Source: Gammaproteobacteria bacterium (lineage in GTDB: Bacteria > Pseudomonadota > Gammaproteobacteria > HK1). Taken from it: a stretch of DNA of 37,303 bases. The stretch is taken from positions 1 to 37,303 of the forward strand of contig JAJDXW010000290.1 in assembly GCA_022823045.1 (NCBI GenBank). Reading direction: 5' to 3'. The notes beneath the pieces were generated by a model that saw only the letters and a program-made list of their open reading frames with translations, was not told where the DNA came from and ran no database searches. Shown here one piece after another: positions 1-7,164 of the stretch (position 1 is its first letter; each line of letters opens with the position of its first letter). The position numbers and the translations under genes are program-made.

Positions 1-60
1 GCCGCCGCGGCCGGGCGCGCGGAGATCCCGGCGAGCCCGGCGGCGCGCGGCATCCTCCGG

Positions 61-978
61 TCAGCTCGTTGCGTAGCCCAGGGTCCGGGCGTTGTAGAAG
101 ACCCCGCCGTCCTGAGCGACGACGCTGTACATCATCGCCGGGCCCCGGTTGTGGTGGGAATGGAGCGCCGACGGCGGGGTCACCATCACCGCGCGGTCAA
201 GCCAGTCGACCTTCCGCCCGTCCACCATCGAGTGGACGCCTTCGCCCTGCACGCAGAGGGTGAGCGCCGCCGCGTTGTGCCGGTGCGGAGGCTGGTCGTC
301 CTCGGGCGAGAGGGAGTTGTAGGCGAACGCGACGGTGGGGGTCGCGAGGTGGTTCGCGGTGAGGTCCGCCCGGGTGAAGAGGACCGCCTTGCCGGATTGC
401 TTGCCGTCGTCCACCCGCCGGTGGATGAGCCCCATCTCGGCCTCGATGGCCTCCGCCGGGTAGTGGATCGCCCCGGGCTCGTCGCGGAGCGGACTCTTGT
501 CGATCCCGAAGAAGGCGAACACCGGCTCGTCGGTCACCATCCAGAGAAGCGTTCCGCCCGCGTCGGCCCGGATCCGCGTGGATCCCCCGGCACCCGGCAG
601 CACGAACGCGTCCCCTGCCGCCCACGCGAACCGCTCGTGTCCCTTCTCGACCTCGCCGCTTCCTTCCATCACGTAGTACGCCTCGCCGGACGAGGCGAGC
701 TCGAAGGCGATCTCGTCCCCGCCGGCTACCCGCACGTAACGGGCGAGCAGGTTGGGGACGGTCGCGGGATAGTCGAGCCCGAGCCGGTCGGAGAGGTCGA
801 GGGGGATGAGCGCAGTGCCGGTGCCCTCGTCGATCGCGCGGTCGCGCTCGGCGACGAAGACGTGGCACGGCACGTCCGGCTGACCCTTCTGGAAGTTGTT
901 GGCGGCGGACCAGAAGAGCGCGCGCTGCGCCTGGTCGGTATCGGCGGCGGAGGTCACGAGGTTGGCGGCGGTACTCAT
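61..978 (-). CDS. bicupin protein, gentisate 1,2-dioxygenase-like
   Basis: Predicted 305-residue protein with two cupin barrels, probably a cytoplasmic metal-dependent dioxygenase or a related sugar/aromatic-acid enzyme. The C-terminal barrel carries PPHRHNAAAL (His232, His234) and ALHSHH (His273), which resembles the HRH...H iron site of gentisate dioxygenases. As in those enzymes, the usual cupin Glu is replaced. The N-terminal barrel (about residues 80-160) keeps the fold-type glycines (EGSGEV, AAGDAF) but has no His ligands, so only the second barrel should bind metal. The ATG at 978 begins MSTAANLV and lies 28 bases after the stop of the VOC gene, so the two are probably co-transcribed. 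The substrate cannot be read from the sequence. The gentisate link is by motif only, and a non-catalytic cupin remains possible. Confidence 0.8.
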   Translation of the reverse strand: MSTAANLVTSAADTDQAQRALFWSAANNFQKGQPDVPCHVFVAERDRAIDEGTGTALIPLDLSDRLGLDYPATVPNLLARYVRVAGGDEIAFELASSGEAYYVMEGSGEVEKGHERFAWAAGDAFVLPGAGGSTRIRADAGGTLLWMVTDEPVFAFFGIDKSPLRDEPGAIHYPAEAIEAEMGLIHRRVDDGKQSGKAVLFTRADLTANHLATPTVAFAYNSLSPEDDQPPHRHNAAALTLCVQGEGVHSMVDGRKVDWLDRAVMVTPPSALHSHHNRGPAMMYSVVAQDGGVFYNARTLGYATS

Positions 979-1006
979 GCTTGCTTCTCCCGGGGATCGA
1001 TTCGGT

Positions 1007-1582
1007 TCATCGGGCGGGCTCGGTCGGTCGGGCGGCGCCCGGCCCGGGGGTCTCCTTGGACCGTTGCCACTCGTCGAGGGCAGCGCGGGCGGCGCGGGTG
1101 CGATCGCCCGCGCCCGCGGAGGACCCCGCGTCCGCCTTCCGGGCGGAGAGCTCGACGACGTAGCCGTTGGGGTCGCGGAAGTAGATGGACCGGATGAACC
1201 CGTGGTCGGCGATGCCGCGGGTCTCGATCCCGAGCGACTTCCCCTCCTCGAACCTGGCCTCGAGCTCGGCGGGCTCCACCTCGAGCGCGATGTGCAGATC
1301 GAAGTCGTGCTGGTCCTTGAACTCGAACGGCCGGCCGGGCGCCTCGAAGAACGCCATGCACGACCCGTCGCCCATCTCGAAGAAGGTATGGAGGACGCTC
1401 GTCGACCGGCCCGTCTGGGTCTGCCGGATCTCGAACGCCTCCACGAGCGGAAGCCCCAGGAACCCCTCGTAGAACCGGCGGGTCTCCTCGGAATCGCGGC
1501 AGCGATAGGCCGCGTGATGCAGCCCCTTGATGGCCGGCCCGGCCGCGGTGCCGGGCGCGCTGCGCCCCTCAGCTCCTTCCAC
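1007..1582 (-). CDS. VOC-superfamily (glyoxalase/extradiol dioxygenase fold) protein
   Basis: A single vicinal-oxygen-chelate unit of about 130 residues (KGLHHAAYRC to YFRDPNGYVVEL) with a short charged tail. The likely metal triad is His22/23, His97 (FDLHIALEV) and Glu144 (VVELSA), the pattern of glyoxalase I, fosfomycin-resistance and one-domain dioxygenase-like proteins. The GTG at 1582 is chosen because AAGGGGAG lies about nine bases upstream. A TTG at 1642 would add 20 residues but has poorer support, and there is no ATG before the fold. The gene precedes the bicupin on the same strand and is divergent from the esterase at 1743. Its reaction is unknown; the pairing with a cupin suggests oxidation or lactone/adduct chemistry on a ring compound, which is inference. 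Confidence 0.8.
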   Translation of the reverse strand: MEGAEGRSAPGTAAGPAIKGLHHAAYRCRDSEETRRFYEGFLGLPLVEAFEIRQTQTGRSTSVLHTFFEMGDGSCMAFFEAPGRPFEFKDQHDFDLHIALEVEPAELEARFEEGKSLGIETRGIADHGFIRSIYFRDPNGYVVELSARKADAGSSAGAGDRTRAARAALDEWQRSKETPGPGAARPTEPAR

Positions 1583-1599
1583 GCGAACGCTCTCCCCTT

Positions 1600-1612
1600 C
1601 CGTTCGGAACGG
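1600..1612. promoter_or_regulatory. 13-base inverted repeat between divergent operons
   Basis: CCGTTC-G-GAACGG is a perfect 6+1+6 inverted repeat. It lies 18 bases upstream of the preferred GTG of the VOC gene and 130 bases before the divergent esterase start. It is placed where an operator for one or both operons could sit. If the VOC gene really starts at the TTG at 1642, the repeat falls inside its coding region and the case weakens. No regulator gene is visible nearby. Confidence 0.3.
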
Positions 1613-1742
1613 GTGAACATGCTGCGCCCCTCGTTCCCGCAATGCAAGGTCCCCGATCCGGTGCCGCCTGCATCAAGAGCCGCGATTTCGTACCATCGCT
1701 CCCCGCAACACGGTCGCCCCTGTCCGCACCCGGAGCCGATGG

Positions 1743-2702
1743 ATGATCCCCGACGACGTGCATCCCGAGATCGAGGCCTTCCTCCGGCAAGTGGCCGAAG
1801 CGGGGCTGCCGTCCATCCAGGAGCTCACCCCCGAGGCGGCGCGCGAGCAGTTCGAGGCAGGGATGCGGGCGCGCCTCGCGGTGTTCCCGGCCCCTCCCGT
1901 CGCCTCGGTCGAGGACCGGACGATCCCGGGGCCGGCGGGTGCGATCCCGGTCCGCGTCTACTGCGATGCGGACGGGGCGGGCCCCGCCCCGCCGGGGCTC
2001 GCCTGGTTCCACGGCGGCGGGCACGTCATCGGCAGCCTCGACACCCATGATGCGATGGCGCGCCACCTCTGCCGCGAAGCGGGGTGCGTGGTGATGTCGG
2101 TCGACTACCGCATGGGGCCCGAGCATCCGTTCCCGGCCGCCGTCGACGACTGTGCCACGTCCGTGCGATGGCTCGCCGCGCACGGACGCGAGATCGGAGC
2201 GGACCCGGATCGGATCGCGGTCGGGGGCGACTCCGCGGGCGGCAACCTCGCGGCGGTCGCGGCCCTCACCGCGCGCGACGAGGGAGGCCCGGCCCTCCGC
2301 CACCAGCTCCTCGTCTACCCCGTGACCGACTACCGCTGCCGCGGGCCGTCCTACGAGCGCTACGCGCGCGGCTACGGAACCCTCGAGGCGGAGTCGATGC
2401 GCTGGTTCCAGCGCCACTATCTCGGCGGTCCCGACGGCGCGGACGACTGGCGGGCGTCGCCGCTCCTCGCGGCCGACCTCTCCGGGCTCCCACCCGCCCT
2501 CGTCATCACCGCCGAGTGCGACGTGCTCCGCGACGAGGGCGTCGCCTACGCCGAACGCCTCATCGAGTCGGGGACCCCGTGCGAGCACGCCCCGTTTCCG
2601 GGCATGATCCACGGGTTCTTCGGCCTCCTCGGGATCGCCGGGGCCGCGGCGGAAGCCCATGCCCTCGCCGCCCGCGCCCTCCGATCCGCGCTCGCGGCCT
2701 GA
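1743..2702 (+). CDS. alpha/beta hydrolase, hormone-sensitive-lipase (HSL) family esterase
   Basis: A 319-residue cytoplasmic esterase or carboxylic-ester hydrolase. The family oxyanion motif HGGG starts at His90 and the nucleophile elbow GDSAGGN carries Ser164. Asp260 (ECDVLRDEG) and His290 (GMIHGF) complete the triad. The length is normal for the HSL/arylacetamide-deacetylase family. The ATG at 1743 gives the usual N-terminal cap (MIPDDVHPEIEAFL); the ATG four bases earlier is in another frame. It is the first gene of the plus-strand run that continues with the 2OG oxygenase 54 bases downstream. In this island it may remove an ester or lactone group from the substrate. No signal peptide is present. 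Confidence 0.88.
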   Translation: MIPDDVHPEIEAFLRQVAEAGLPSIQELTPEAAREQFEAGMRARLAVFPAPPVASVEDRTIPGPAGAIPVRVYCDADGAGPAPPGLAWFHGGGHVIGSLDTHDAMARHLCREAGCVVMSVDYRMGPEHPFPAAVDDCATSVRWLAAHGREIGADPDRIAVGGDSAGGNLAAVAALTARDEGGPALRHQLLVYPVTDYRCRGPSYERYARGYGTLEAESMRWFQRHYLGGPDGADDWRASPLLAADLSGLPPALVITAECDVLRDEGVAYAERLIESGTPCEHAPFPGMIHGFFGLLGIAGAAAEAHALAARALRSALAA

Positions 2703-2745
2703 GCGATGATCGCCGGCCGGAACCGGGCGGCACAGAACGAGGAGT

Positions 2746-2754
2746 AGGAGGAGG
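2746..2754 (+). promoter_or_regulatory. strong Shine-Dalgarno of the 2OG oxygenase gene
   Basis: AGGAGGAGG immediately precedes the ATG at 2757. It is the best ribosome-binding site in this run and fixes the start of the oxygenase. Confidence 0.7.
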
Positions 2755-2756
2755 AA

Positions 2757-3764
2757 ATGGCGGCCGTCGAGCAACGATCCGTCAGGGCCGAACCCGCCGA
2801 ATCGGTCCCCGTCATCGACGTCGGGGGGTACCTCGCGGGCGCGCCCGGCGCCCTCGAGGCGGTGGCGGGCGAGATCCGCTACGCCCTCGAGGAAGTCGGC
2901 TTCTTCGTGATCGTCAACCACGACGTTCCCCGCGACCTCGTCGCCCGGACCTTCGACGAGGCCCGCCGCATCCACGCGCTCGACGCCGCGACCAAGATGT
3001 CGCTCCGCATGAACGAGCACAACAACGGCTACATGGCGATGGCCCGCTACACGGTGCAGACCGCCGAGGTCAACCAGGGCGCGGCTCCGGACCTCAACGA
3101 GGCGTTCTTCACCAAGCGCGAACGCCCGCCCGAGGACCCCCTGCGGCGAAGCGGGCGGCGCTTCGTCGGGCCCAACGTGTGGCCGGAGGATCTCCCCGGG
3201 TTCCGGGAAAGCGTGCTCGCCTACACGGACGCCATGGACCGGTTCGCGCGCCGCATGCTGCCGGCTGTCGCGGCCGCCCTCGACCTTCCGCCCGACTGGT
3301 TCGATGCCGCGTTCGAGGAGAGCCAGTTCTCCTTCCGCCTTTCCCACTACCCGCCGGTGACGGCCGGCGAGAACCAGTTCGGGATCGCCCCCCACACGGA
3401 CGTGAACTTCATGACGTATCTCCCCCAGTCCGAGGTCCCGGGACTCGAGGTCCTGATGCCGTCCGGGGAGTGGGTAGCGGTCCCCGAGCTGCCGGACTCG
3501 TTCGCGGTCAACTCCGGCGACACCCTGCACCGCTGGACGAACGGGCGGTTCCGATCCACCGCGCACCGCGCCCGGCCTCCGGTCGGGCGCCACCGCTACG
3601 CGATCCCATTCTTCCTCGGGCCGCACGTCGACACCTTCATCGAGTGCCTTCCGACCTGCGTGGCGCCGGGGAGCGAGCCGCGTTTTACACCCATCACCTA
3701 CGGCGACTACCTCAAGTGGTGGTACGCCGAGAACTACCCCCCGGAACGCCAGGACGACGACTGA
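2757..3764 (+). CDS. 2-oxoglutarate/Fe(II)-dependent oxygenase, isopenicillin-N-synthase-like
   Basis: A 335-residue non-haem iron oxygenase with the DIOX_N region (VPVIDVGGYL...GFFVIVNHDVP) followed by the double-stranded beta-helix domain. The iron ligands are His213 and Asp215 (HTDVNF) and His258 (GDTLHRWTNG). The co-substrate motif usually written RxS reads Arg280-Tyr-Ala282 (HRYAIPFF), so the hydroxyl residue is replaced by Ala. Such enzymes usually hydroxylate or desaturate a small molecule while decarboxylating 2-oxoglutarate. The position between an esterase and a thioesterase-like protein suggests a catabolic oxidation step. The substrate is unknown. Length is typical of the family. 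Confidence 0.9.
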   Translation: MAAVEQRSVRAEPAESVPVIDVGGYLAGAPGALEAVAGEIRYALEEVGFFVIVNHDVPRDLVARTFDEARRIHALDAATKMSLRMNEHNNGYMAMARYTVQTAEVNQGAAPDLNEAFFTKRERPPEDPLRRSGRRFVGPNVWPEDLPGFRESVLAYTDAMDRFARRMLPAVAAALDLPPDWFDAAFEESQFSFRLSHYPPVTAGENQFGIAPHTDVNFMTYLPQSEVPGLEVLMPSGEWVAVPELPDSFAVNSGDTLHRWTNGRFRSTAHRARPPVGRHRYAIPFFLGPHVDTFIECLPTCVAPGSEPRFTPITYGDYLKWWYAENYPPERQDDD

Positions 3765-3851
3765 CCGCGCCACGCGCGGCGCGAAGGCGGCCGGACCGAG
3801 CGGCCGCCGCTCGCCCGAGCCCGCCCGACAACCCCGGAGACGATACGACCG

Positions 3852-4754
3852 ATGAGCAAGAACGGCTGGAGCGAGACGTTTCGCGGAATGGTGAAAGCGT
3901 GGGAGTGCGACGCCTTCGAGCACTTCACCGTCGCCTACTACTTCGAGCGGATCGCCGACAGCATCTTCAACCTGCTCGACGAGGTGGGGGCCGGCCCCGC
4001 CCACGCCCGGGACGACCGGCGCGCCCTCGCCACGGTGGGGACCGTCGGGCGCTTCGAGGCGGAGCTCCTGGAGAGCGACCTCATCCATGCCGAGAGCGGG
4101 TTCATCGGCTGCGAAGGCGAGGTCGTGCGTTCCGGTCACAAGCTCTTCGACTCGGGAAGCGGGCGTCTCTGCGCGGCGTTCACCGTCTCGCAGCGGTACA
4201 TGGACCTCGACGCGAGGAAAGCGGTCCCGATGCCCGCGCCGCTCCGCCGGGCCATCGAGTCGCGCCTGGTGGAGTGGGACCGCCCGCCCGACGAGGCGCG
4301 GCCCCCGGCCCGCGACGAGTCGGGGTTCATCGACGCGGGCCGCGACACCGTCAAGCCGTGGGAGATCGACCTCCTCGGGCACATGAGCGTGTCCTTCTAC
4401 CTCCATCGCTTCTCGGACGCCAACATGCACGTCGTCGCCCGGTTCGGGATGACCCCCGCCTACCTCCGGGAGAATCGCATCGGCTTCTCGACCTTCGAGT
4501 TCCAGGGCCGGTTCCGGCGCGAGCTCCGGGTCGGCGACCGGATCCTCATCCGCTCCGGGCTCATGCACGTCGGCGGTTCCTCGATGCGGATCCAGCACCG
4601 AATGTACAACGCGCGAACGGGCGAGCTCGCGGCCGAGTTCAGCCAGTACGGAGTGCACCTCGATCTCGACGCGCGACGCCCGAGCCGGATCCCGGACAAG
4701 ATGCGGGCGCGCGCCGCCGAAATCCTCTGCGAGAGCGCGGAGCCGGGGGCATGA
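3852..4754 (+). CDS. tandem hot-dog thioesterase-like protein
   Basis: A 300-residue protein made of two 4-hydroxybenzoyl-CoA-thioesterase-like hot-dog halves. The halves begin with matching segments: VKAWECDAFEHF (Val14, Asp20, His24) and VKPWEIDLLGHM (Val167, Asp173, His177), with identical Asp-to-His spacing. This indicates an internal duplication like that of the FatA/FatB and acyl-CoA thioesterase families. It probably hydrolyses an acyl-CoA/ACP thioester or binds an acyl-CoA, in the cytoplasm. The start codon lies 87 bases after the oxygenase. The last codon overlaps the next gene in an ATGA arrangement, so this protein and the MBL hydrolase are translationally coupled. The presence of an acyl-CoA synthetase and dehydrogenase in the island supports a CoA-ester role. 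Confidence 0.75.
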   Translation: MSKNGWSETFRGMVKAWECDAFEHFTVAYYFERIADSIFNLLDEVGAGPAHARDDRRALATVGTVGRFEAELLESDLIHAESGFIGCEGEVVRSGHKLFDSGSGRLCAAFTVSQRYMDLDARKAVPMPAPLRRAIESRLVEWDRPPDEARPPARDESGFIDAGRDTVKPWEIDLLGHMSVSFYLHRFSDANMHVVARFGMTPAYLRENRIGFSTFEFQGRFRRELRVGDRILIRSGLMHVGGSSMRIQHRMYNARTGELAAEFSQYGVHLDLDARRPSRIPDKMRARAAEILCESAEPGA

Positions 4755-5455
4755 GCGACCGCGACGGCGACTCCCCGCTCTTCATCGAGCAGATCGAGAT
4801 CGGCCCGATGAAGAACTTCACCTACATCGTCGGGTCGGAGACCACCCGCGAGGTGGCCCTCGTGGATCCGGCATGGAACATCGACGGGCTGCTCGAGCAC
4901 GTGGAGAGCCAGGACCTCAAGCCCGTCGCCGCCCTCGTCACCCACTACCACGCCGACCACTGCGGGGGCGGCATGGGCGGGCATCACATCCAGGGAGTGG
5001 CGGAGCTCCTCGGGAAACGCGGCGTCAAGGTCTTCGTGCACCGGAAGGAGGCGGACGGGCTGCGCAAGGTGACCGGGCTCGAGGAGAGCGACCTCGTCCG
5101 GGTGGACTCCGGGGACCGGATGTCCGTCGGGGAAATCGAAGTCGAGTTCCTGCACACCCCCGGCCACACCCCGGGCTCGCAGTGCTTCCGGATCCGGAAC
5201 ACCCTCGTCTCCGGCGACACCCTGTTCATCAACGGGTGCGGACGGGTGGACCTGCCGGGCTCCGACCCCGACTCCATGTACGAGAGCCTCAAGCGCCTCG
5301 CCTCCCTTCCGGACGAAACCGTCCTGCTCCCGGGGCACAACTACTCGGACACCCCCCACGCCACCATGGGGGAGACGAAGCAGGCGAACTTCCACCTCCG
5401 GGTCCCCGACCTCGAGACCTGGCGGCGCTTCATGGGGACTTCTCCCATCGAATGA
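4751..5455 (+). CDS. metallo-beta-lactamase-fold hydrolase, glyoxalase II-like
   Basis: A 234-residue MBL-fold enzyme. The signature THYHADH supplies His65, His67, Asp69 and His70; His139 (HTPGHTPGS), Asp156 (VSGDTLF) and His196 (LPGHNY) complete a binuclear metal site. The layout is that of glyoxalase II, persulfide dioxygenase and lactonase-like hydrolases, and it lacks the long C-terminal glutathione-binding part of classical GloB. It likely hydrolyses a thioester or lactone. The start codon overlaps the stop of the hot-dog gene (ATGA). The coupling of a thioesterase-like protein with an MBL hydrolase suggests consecutive steps or a shared substrate. Confidence 0.85.
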   Translation: MSDRDGDSPLFIEQIEIGPMKNFTYIVGSETTREVALVDPAWNIDGLLEHVESQDLKPVAALVTHYHADHCGGGMGGHHIQGVAELLGKRGVKVFVHRKEADGLRKVTGLEESDLVRVDSGDRMSVGEIEVEFLHTPGHTPGSQCFRIRNTLVSGDTLFINGCGRVDLPGSDPDSMYESLKRLASLPDETVLLPGHNYSDTPHATMGETKQANFHLRVPDLETWRRFMGTSPIE

Positions 5456-5478
5456 ATGCCGAACGGAGAGCAACCCCG

Positions 5479-6132
5479 ATGCCAGCACCAATCGTCGTCA
5501 TCAACCCGAATTCGACCCAGTCCGTCACCGACGGCATGAGCGAGGCGGTGGATTCGTTCCGACGCCCCGGCGGCCCGGCCATCGAGTGCGTCACCATGGA
5601 GGGCGGGCCGCCCGGGGTGGAGACCCAGATGGACGCGGAGAGCGTGGTCCTCCCGATCTGCGACTACGTGCACGGACGCAACGACGACGCGAGCGCGTTC
5701 GTCATCGGCTGCTACAGCGACCCCGGGCTCCATGCCGCGCGGGAGGTCGCGCGGGTGCCCGTGTTCGGGATCGCGGAGAGCGCGATGGCGACCGCCCTCA
5801 CTCGGGGCGACCGTTTCGGGGTCATCTCCATCCTGCCGGGGTCGGTCCCGCGGCACCTCCGCCAGGTACGGGCGATGGGGATCGAGGCGCGGCTCGCCGG
5901 CGACCTCCCGGTCGGGTTCGGGGTGACCGAGCTCGGCGGAGAGGACGAGGTCTACGAGCGGATGGAGGAGACCGGGCGCCGCCTCCGCGACGAGTGCGGA
6001 GCTGACGTCGTGATCCTCGGCTGCACCGGCATGGCGCACTTCCGGCGGCCTCTCGAAGCCGCCCTCGGCTTGCCCGTCATCGAGCCGACCCGAGCCGCCG
6101 TCGCCCTCGCCCTCGGCGTCGTCACCGCCTGA
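5479..6132 (+). CDS. hydantoin/Asp-Glu racemase family protein
   Basis: A 217-residue racemase of the Asp/Glu/hydantoin superfamily. MPAPIVVINPNST is the classic hydantoin racemase N-terminus. The two catalytic cysteines are Cys78 (VIGCYSDPGL) and Cys182 (LGCTGMAHF), at the spacing expected for two-base racemisation. The ATG at 5479 is preferred because GGAG lies ten bases upstream; an ATG at 5452 overlapping the MBL stop would add nine unconserved residues. The gene ends the plus-strand run and faces the carbamoylase and hydantoinase genes. Racemisation of 5-substituted hydantoins is therefore the most likely job. Maleate isomerase or arylmalonate-decarboxylase-type activity is an alternative within the fold. 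Confidence 0.87.
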   Translation: MPAPIVVINPNSTQSVTDGMSEAVDSFRRPGGPAIECVTMEGGPPGVETQMDAESVVLPICDYVHGRNDDASAFVIGCYSDPGLHAAREVARVPVFGIAESAMATALTRGDRFGVISILPGSVPRHLRQVRAMGIEARLAGDLPVGFGVTELGGEDEVYERMEETGRRLRDECGADVVILGCTGMAHFRRPLEAALGLPVIEPTRAAVALALGVVTA

Positions 6133-6146
6133 ACGGGGCCCCGTTC
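6131..6146. terminator. palindromic hairpin between convergent genes
   Basis: GAACGGGGCCCCGTTC is a perfect 16-base palindrome that begins inside the racemase stop codon, 44 bases before the convergent carbamoylase stop. It could fold into a short GC stem on either transcript and act as a shared terminator. There is no T-run, so it may equally be rho-assisted or incidental. Confidence 0.4.
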
Positions 6147-6190
6147 CGCGGGACCGAAATTCGAACGCCGGCCGTCCCGGCGCCCGCGCG

Positions 6191-7126
6191 CTACACCTCG
6201 ATCCGCACCCCGGTCTGCTCGACGATGCGCCCGTAGTGCTCCGGGCGGCGGTGCCGCTCGAAGGCGAACACGGTGTTCTTGACGTAGTCGCCGAGGCCGA
6301 GGTCGCAGTCGAAGGCGACGACTTCGTCGTCCATGGTGAGGGCGCGGGCGACGATTTCTCCGTTCGGGGCCACGATGGTCGAACCGGCGATGAGCTCGTG
6401 CCCGTCCTCCGACCCGGCCTTCGCGACCCCCACGACCCACGTTCCGTTCTGGTAGGCGCCGGACTGGAGGGAGATGTCGTTATGGAGGGTGCGAAGGTGC
6501 GGCGCCTCCGGATGGTAGATGTTGAACGTCGGGGTGTTGTAGCCGATGAGGACCATCTCGACCCCCTGGAGCCCCAGCACCCGGAACGTCTCCGGCCACC
6601 GGCGGTCGTTGCAGATCGCCATCCCCATGATCCCGTCGAACGCCCGCCACACCGGAAATCCGAGGTTCCCGACCTCGAAGTAGCGCTTCTCGAGGTGCTG
6701 GAAGGGGATGTTCGGCCGGTGGTCGGCGTGCCCGGGCAAGTGGATCTTCCGGTACTTGCCGACGATCTCTCCGTCCGGTCCGACGAGGATGGCGGCATTG
6801 AAGCGGCGGGGCCTTCCCTCCTCCTCCGCGAGCTCGGCGTAGCCGAGGTGGAAGCCGACGCCGAGCCGCTTCGCCTCCTCGAAGAGCGGCCGGGTCGCCT
6901 CGCCCGGCATCTCCCGTTCGAAGAAGCGGTCCGCCTCCGCGAGGTCGTCGTACCAGTAGCGGGGGAAGAAGGTCGTGAGGGCGAGCTCCGGGTACACGAC
7001 GAGCCGGCATCCCCCGGCCGCCGCCTCGCGCATGAGCTCGACGAGCCGCGCCACCACCTGCTCGCGGGTGTCCGCGAGGTGAATCGGCCCGAGCTGGGCC
7101 GCCGCCACCTTGAGCTTTCGCGCCAT
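6191..7126 (-). CDS. N-carbamoyl-D-amino acid hydrolase (D-carbamoylase)
   Basis: A 311-residue nitrilase-superfamily amidohydrolase that should convert N-carbamoyl-D-amino acids to D-amino acid, CO2 and ammonia. Whole-length motifs match characterised Agrobacterium D-carbamoylases: TREQVVARL, PELALTTFFPR, RPLFEEAKRLGVGFHLGYAEL, GKYRKIHLPGH, PFQHLEKRYFE and ICNDRRWPET. The catalytic triad Glu47, Lys127, Cys172 falls at the same numbers as in those enzymes. The ATG at 7126 follows GGAGGAGA. The gene lies 38 bases downstream of the hydantoinase, so the pair forms the second half of a hydantoinase process. A beta-ureidopropionase role in pyrimidine breakdown is less likely given the close similarity to the D-specific group. 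Confidence 0.93.
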   Translation of the reverse strand: MARKLKVAAAQLGPIHLADTREQVVARLVELMREAAAGGCRLVVYPELALTTFFPRYWYDDLAEADRFFEREMPGEATRPLFEEAKRLGVGFHLGYAELAEEEGRPRRFNAAILVGPDGEIVGKYRKIHLPGHADHRPNIPFQHLEKRYFEVGNLGFPVWRAFDGIMGMAICNDRRWPETFRVLGLQGVEMVLIGYNTPTFNIYHPEAPHLRTLHNDISLQSGAYQNGTWVVGVAKAGSEDGHELIAGSTIVAPNGEIVARALTMDDEVVAFDCDLGLGDYVKNTVFAFERHRRPEHYGRIVEQTGVRIEV

Positions 7127-7164
7127 TTGTCGTCTCCTCCTTCCTGCGTCCCGTCGCCGCCGGC

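Noticed and set aside
1-60. GC-rich sequence after the bicupin stop as a terminator
   Set aside because: Many short GC complementarities but no clear stem with T-run; nothing can be supported.
1569-4658. Minus-strand open frame of about 1000 codons across the esterase, oxygenase and hot-dog genes
   Set aside because: It runs antisense to three genes with intact catalytic motifs and has low-complexity Arg/Gly/Val composition; an artefact of few A/T-rich stop codons.
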